Below are positions 6,222-8,914 of a DNA stretch of 8,914 bases, one piece after another. This stretch comes from Candidatus Nanohalarchaeota archaeon. GTDB lineage: Archaea > EX4484-52 > B79-G9. The translations under genes and the position numbers were made by a program. Position 1 is the first letter of the stretch. Every line of letters begins with the position of its first letter. The notes beneath the pieces are model-generated. The model did no database searches, was not told the DNA's origin, and saw only the letters and a list, made by a program, of their open reading frames with translations. The stretch covers positions 1 to 8,914 of the forward strand of contig QMVA01000046.1 in NCBI GenBank assembly GCA_003660865.1. The letters are read 5' to 3'.

Positions 6222-6341
6222 TCATTTAGATGATTTGGTTTTCTTTGTAGATAATTGTTCTACGACATCTGACAAATTCTCCACCTGCCTCGATGTAAAA
6301 TCCTTACTTCTCTCTCTTATTAACCTGTCTTTATAACCCAT
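6222..6341 (-). CDS. Small basic protein, 39 aa, hypothetical
   Basis: On the minus strand an ATG at 6341 opens a 39-codon frame ending in TGA at 6222-6224. The peptide begins MGYKDRLIRERSKDFTSRQV and ends in a Lys/Ser-rich tail, KKTKSSK. It is basic and probably helical, with no membrane segment. Three things support a real gene: GGGGT (6348-6352) lies 6 nt before the ATG at ribosome-binding distance, a TATA-like TATAATAATG lies upstream near 6380-6389, and the stop is 1 nt from the stop of the convergent PLP gene, leaving no wasted space in an otherwise unexplained gap. It resembles no family I know. Chance cannot be excluded for a frame this short. Confidence 0.5.
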   Translation of the reverse strand: MGYKDRLIRERSKDFTSRQVENLSDVVEQLSTKKTKSSK

Positions 6342-6347
6342 AGAAAT

Positions 6348-6389
6348 ACCCCGAACAACTTTATAATATTAATCAGTACATTATTATAC
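6348..6389 (-). promoter_or_regulatory. Promoter and ribosome binding site of the 39-aa gene
   Basis: On the minus strand a TATAATAATG box (about 6380-6389) predicts transcription start near 6359. GGGGT (6348-6352), which can pair with the anti-Shine-Dalgarno with one wobble, lies 6 nt before the ATG. Confidence 0.35.
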
Positions 6390-6425
6390 AAACTGCAAAG
6401 ACAATAATATATACATATCTATAGT

Positions 6426-6458
6426 AAAAGTCATAACTATTTGGACTATATGACTTTT
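6426..6458. repeat. 10-bp inverted repeat before repeat copy 2
   Basis: AAAAGTCATA (6426-6435) and TATGACTTTT (6449-6458) are perfectly complementary around a 13-nt spacer. It is the first of three consecutive hairpins leading into the long stem of the structured repeat. It could be part of the same RNA, a terminator for the PLP gene or an operator. Whether copy 1 has an equivalent is outside the window. Confidence 0.5.
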
Positions 6459-6467
6459 CCATATGAT

Positions 6468-6590
6468 TAAAAATCACTTTGTGATTTTTATCATCCAGCG
6501 AATCTTTGAGATTCGCCCGGATAGTTAACGCCTCTTGGTTTATTGATTCAGTTTGTCCAGTTAGTAACGGTGTGAACTATACTTGAAAAG
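6468..6590 (+). repeat. Structured repeat element, copy 2 (complete)
   Basis: Three paired elements follow one another. Hairpin A has a 10-bp perfect stem, 6468-6477 with 6481-6490, and a TTT loop. Hairpin B has ATCC (6493-6496) with GGAT (6519-6522) and GCGAATC (6498-6504) with GATTCGC (6510-6516), so bases and length differ from copy 1 but pairing is kept. Stem C joins 6523-6532 to 6569-6578; a U.G of copy 1 is U-A here and an A.C mismatch is G.U. The enclosed 36 nt (6533-6568) differs from copy 1 at 3 positions. Similarity extends to the GAAAA at 6585-6589. The TATA box of proS begins 4 nt further on, so the element is probably not part of the proS mRNA unless an upstream promoter reads through it. 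Confidence 0.8.
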
Positions 6591-6592
6591 TT

Positions 6593-6602
6593 ACTTTAAG
6601 AA
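6593..6602 (+). promoter_or_regulatory. Probable TATA box of proS (leaderless transcript)
   Basis: ACTTTAAGAA begins 32 nt before the ATG at 6625, exactly the ksgA arrangement. No Shine-Dalgarno precedes that ATG, so a leaderless mRNA is predicted. Confidence 0.5.
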
Positions 6603-6624
6603 ACTCACAAATACGTATACAGAG

Positions 6625-8751
6625 ATGCATCAAATGAAAATAACATTCAAAACAGATGATCCGATAATCATCGGAAGCGCAATCATAAAAGGAGCCACCA
6701 TAAAGCAATCAGACGAACATCTCAAAAAACTAATGAAGGAAACAGAAAACAAAGCAAAAGACAAGTGGAACATAAACACCCTAAAAGAAGAAAAAATATT
6801 CAAAAACTACCGCCTGCTCTGGAAAAAGCATAGGATGGACTACAACAGATACCGCTCATCAGGGGACAGCTTAATAAGAAGAATCCTTAACAACAAGCAC
6901 CTCTACAACGTAAACAATGTAGTCGATGCCATGAACATCCTCTCCACACAAACGGGATACTCAATAGGAGTATATGATCTTGATAAAATTACCGGGGACA
7001 TAACAATCCGAAAGGCCAAAAACGAGCAATTCGAAAGCATTGGCACAAAAAAGGATATTACCCTGAAAAACGAACTTGTGGTGGCAGACAGCACCAAGGT
7101 GCTTGACCTTGGAATCTCCACATCATCAACAGAAAAGGCAAAAATCACAAAATCCACGAAAAATATATTGATCAATGTGTATGCAGTATCAGAAGACACG
7201 CAGAACATTAATAAAGCACTGGACCAAACAATAAAGTTAATAACACAATTTGCAGGCGGAACAGTGACCTGCAGCGAAATATTCAAAAACGATGTGGCAT
7301 ACATGAAAGAAAAAGAAGAAAAACAGGACCTTGGACTGACAGTAAAGAAATCAGAAGACTTTTCTGAATGGTACACGCAACTCATCCAGAAAGCAAAACT
7401 TGCAGACTATTCATCAGTATCAGGATGCATCGTATTCAGGCCGGACTCATACAGTATCTGGGAAAAAATGAAGGACTACATAGACAAAAAAATCAAGGCA
7501 CTTGGCCACAAAAACGTCTATTTTCCCCTCCTCATCCCCGAGAAACTCCTCACAAAAGAAGCAGAGCACATAGAAGGGTTTACTCCGGAAGTGGCATGGG
7601 TTACACATGCAGGTGAAAACAAACTCCCTGAGCGCCTTGCAATCAGACCGACATCAGAGACAATCATGTACGAATCATACTCCGACTGGATACGCTCCCA
7701 CCGCGATCTGCCGCTCCTTCTGAACCAGTGGTGCAACGTAGTGCGCTGGGAATTCAAGCACGCAAAACCATTCCTGAGAACCCGCGAATTCCTCTGGCAG
7801 GAAGGACACACTGCACACGCAACAAAAGAAGATGCAGACAAAGAGGTAATGACAATACTCGATGTATACCGCGACTTCATGGAAAACATCCTCGCGATAC
7901 CCGTACTCACAGGCAAAAAAACAGAATCAGAAAAATTTGCAGGTGCACTCTACACAACAACACTTGAAGCGCTCATGCCCGACAAAAAAGCGCTTCAGAT
8001 GGGCACGTCACACTGTCTTGGACAGAACTTCGCAAAAGCATTCGACATAAAATTCATTGACGAAGATGAAAAAACAAAATACGTCTGGCAGACCTCATGG
8101 GGTGTAACAACGCGTATGATAGGTGCACTGATAATGATGCACTCCGACGACAAAGGACTCGTACTGCCACCGAAAATCGCACAGACACAAATAGTCATAG
8201 TCCCGATAATATTCGACAAGACAAAAAAAGAGACAATAGACAAATGCAGGGAAATAAAAGAATCCCTTGAAAGCGAAGGATACACAGTAATACTCGATGA
8301 CCGCGAGGAACACAAAGCAGGGTTCAAATACAACGAATGGGAACTAAGAGGAATTCCTATAAGAATTGAACTCGGACCCCGCGACATCGAAAAAAAGCAA
8401 CTTGTAATCGTAAGACGTGACACATCAGAAAAAACATTCGCAAAAGAAGAGAACATGATACCTGAACTCAAAAAATCACTGGAAGACATGCAAAAAGACC
8501 TGTACGACAAGGCAAAAAAACACATGAATGACAACATACACGAAGCACAAAACATGGAAGAATTCAAAAAAAACATTGACAATGGCATGATCCTTGCCGG
8601 CTGGTGCAAAAGCCCGGAATGTGAAGAGAACATAAAAGACGAAACCGGCGCAACAGCGCGTCTGATACCCTTTGACAACAAGGTCAAGGGTAAATGCGTA
8701 TTCTGCGGGAAACCCGCAAAGCACATAGTATACTTCGCAAGAGCGTATTAG
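6625..8751 (+). CDS. proS: Prolyl-tRNA synthetase with N-terminal B3/4 domain
   Basis: This 708-aa enzyme charges tRNA-Pro with proline. The C-terminal two-thirds is an archaeal/eukaryotic-type class II ProRS: motif 1 region HKNVYFPLLIPEKLL (295-309), motif 2 region RWE through FLRTREFLWQEGHTAH (374-398), TSHCLGQNF (461-469), motif 3 WGVTTRMIGALIMMHSDDKG (492-511, Arg497), an anticodon-binding domain (about 519-621) and a C-terminal zinc-type domain with Cys661, Cys666, Cys691 and Cys694, ending in the typical Arg-Ala-Tyr. Residues 4-224 are an extra domain resembling B3/4, the editing-type domain of PheRS beta and of stand-alone proteins; LYNVNNVVDAMNILSTQTG (93-111), IGVYDLDKITGDI (114-126) and ELVVADSTKVL (150-160) match its pattern. 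A hydrolytic proofreading role is inference. The ATG at 6625 is preferred to a TTG at 6583, which lies at the edge of the repeat, because of the TATA spacing. The ATG at 6634 is also possible. Confidence 0.93.
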   Translation: MHQMKITFKTDDPIIIGSAIIKGATIKQSDEHLKKLMKETENKAKDKWNINTLKEEKIFKNYRLLWKKHRMDYNRYRSSGDSLIRRILNNKHLYNVNNVVDAMNILSTQTGYSIGVYDLDKITGDITIRKAKNEQFESIGTKKDITLKNELVVADSTKVLDLGISTSSTEKAKITKSTKNILINVYAVSEDTQNINKALDQTIKLITQFAGGTVTCSEIFKNDVAYMKEKEEKQDLGLTVKKSEDFSEWYTQLIQKAKLADYSSVSGCIVFRPDSYSIWEKMKDYIDKKIKALGHKNVYFPLLIPEKLLTKEAEHIEGFTPEVAWVTHAGENKLPERLAIRPTSETIMYESYSDWIRSHRDLPLLLNQWCNVVRWEFKHAKPFLRTREFLWQEGHTAHATKEDADKEVMTILDVYRDFMENILAIPVLTGKKTESEKFAGALYTTTLEALMPDKKALQMGTSHCLGQNFAKAFDIKFIDEDEKTKYVWQTSWGVTTRMIGALIMMHSDDKGLVLPPKIAQTQIVIVPIIFDKTKKETIDKCREIKESLESEGYTVILDDREEHKAGFKYNEWELRGIPIRIELGPRDIEKKQLVIVRRDTSEKTFAKEENMIPELKKSLEDMQKDLYDKAKKHMNDNIHEAQNMEEFKKNIDNGMILAGWCKSPECEENIKDETGATARLIPFDNKVKGKCVFCGKPAKHIVYFARAY

Positions 8752-8914
8752 TTCTGAATTCAATATATAGCTGGCGCTTAAGAATGATTATTACTTAACT
8801 TCGCCACTTCTACATAGCTCACGCTAATTTTGTCAGTAATGTCATTTGACAGTTGGTGTTTACCACCGCAATTTTAGTGATTTATCCTCATAAATTCTGG
8901 TAAAATCCTCCAAA
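8752..8914. other. Non-coding stretch after proS, with a weak stem at 8773-8805
   Basis: No gene with a start lies here. GGCG (8773-8776) can pair with CGCC (8802-8805) and, inside it, TTAAG (8778-8782) with CTTAA (8794-8798), giving a stem that may end the proS transcript. TGTCA-TT-TGACA (8840-8851) is a short palindrome, and GGTG/CACC at 8855-8867 a small hairpin. Near the right edge more than one minus-strand frame is open into the window end, so the tail of a minus-strand gene is possible but cannot be shown. Confidence 0.3.

Noticed and set aside
6583..6624. TTG start giving a 722-aa prolyl-tRNA synthetase
   Set aside because: The TTG lies at the edge of the structured repeat and upstream of the TATA-like box, and the 14 added residues precede the B3/4 homology.
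6903..7385. 160-aa antisense open frame in the B3/4 region
   Set aside because: Shadow frame with Phe/Ser-rich composition, opposite a region with domain homology on the other strand.
7995..8726. 243-aa open frame antisense to the 3' part of proS
   Set aside because: It is a Ser/Phe/Cys-rich shadow of the coding strand, inside a well-matched synthetase domain.
8868..8877. GCAATTTTAG shared with 3-12, possible third repeat copy
   Set aside because: Only 10 AT-rich bases match, and neither the ATCCAGC hairpin nor the conserved core follows.
1..8914. CRISPR array or complete insertion sequence
   Set aside because: No regularly spaced short repeats and no intact transposase gene. The only clear repeat is the two-copy structured element.

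Overview
The window looks like part of an archaeal chromosome. It has a class II prolyl-tRNA synthetase of the archaeal/eukaryotic type ending in Arg-Ala-Tyr, a KsgA/Dim1 methyltransferase, a GSI-alpha glutamine synthetase divergent from an Lrp/AsnC regulator, TATA-box promoters 25-30 nt before likely transcript starts, and a mix of probably leaderless and Shine-Dalgarno-led genes (GAGGTG, GGTGAT, GTGAT). It is AT-rich and densely packed. I cannot place it to phylum from sequence alone.

Layout. 1-105: first copy of a structured repeat, its left end cut by the window edge. 213-1028: ksgA (+). 1025-2371: glutamine synthetase (-), overlapping the end of ksgA by 4 nt. 2372-2530: a divergent control region with repeated ACATAT/ATATGT half-sites. 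2531-2974: Lrp/AsnC regulator (+). 2975-4740: an accessory-looking stretch with two orphan genes (3113-3724 and 4006-4737) whose codon use differs sharply from ksgA, plus a degenerate reading frame between them. 4781-5554: divergent NIF3/DUF34 protein (+). 5579-6220: YggS/PLPBP-type pyridoxal-phosphate protein (+). 6222-6341: a probable 39-aa gene (-), convergent with it. 6426-6590: a run of hairpins ending in the second copy of the structured repeat. 6625-8751: prolyl-tRNA synthetase (+) carrying an N-terminal B3/4 domain. 8752-8914: no confident gene.

The strongest unexplained signal is the repeat pair at 1-105 and 6468-6590. A 67-nt core is 61/67 identical. A variable hairpin beside it keeps its pairing although its bases and length differ, and a long-range stem has a U.G to U-A and an A.C to G.U change. 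The wobbles work only if the + strand is the RNA. Each copy lies just upstream of a translation gene (ksgA, proS), and each of those genes has the same ACTTTAA box exactly 32 nt before its ATG. This could be a small RNA family, a mobile structured repeat or an unrecognised leader element.

A second notable point is the fusion of a B3/4 domain, known from the editing region of phenylalanyl-tRNA synthetase and from stand-alone proteins, to prolyl-tRNA synthetase. Functionally the window combines translation (rRNA dimethylation, Pro-tRNA synthesis with a possible proofreading domain), nitrogen assimilation with a likely local regulator, and PLP homeostasis.
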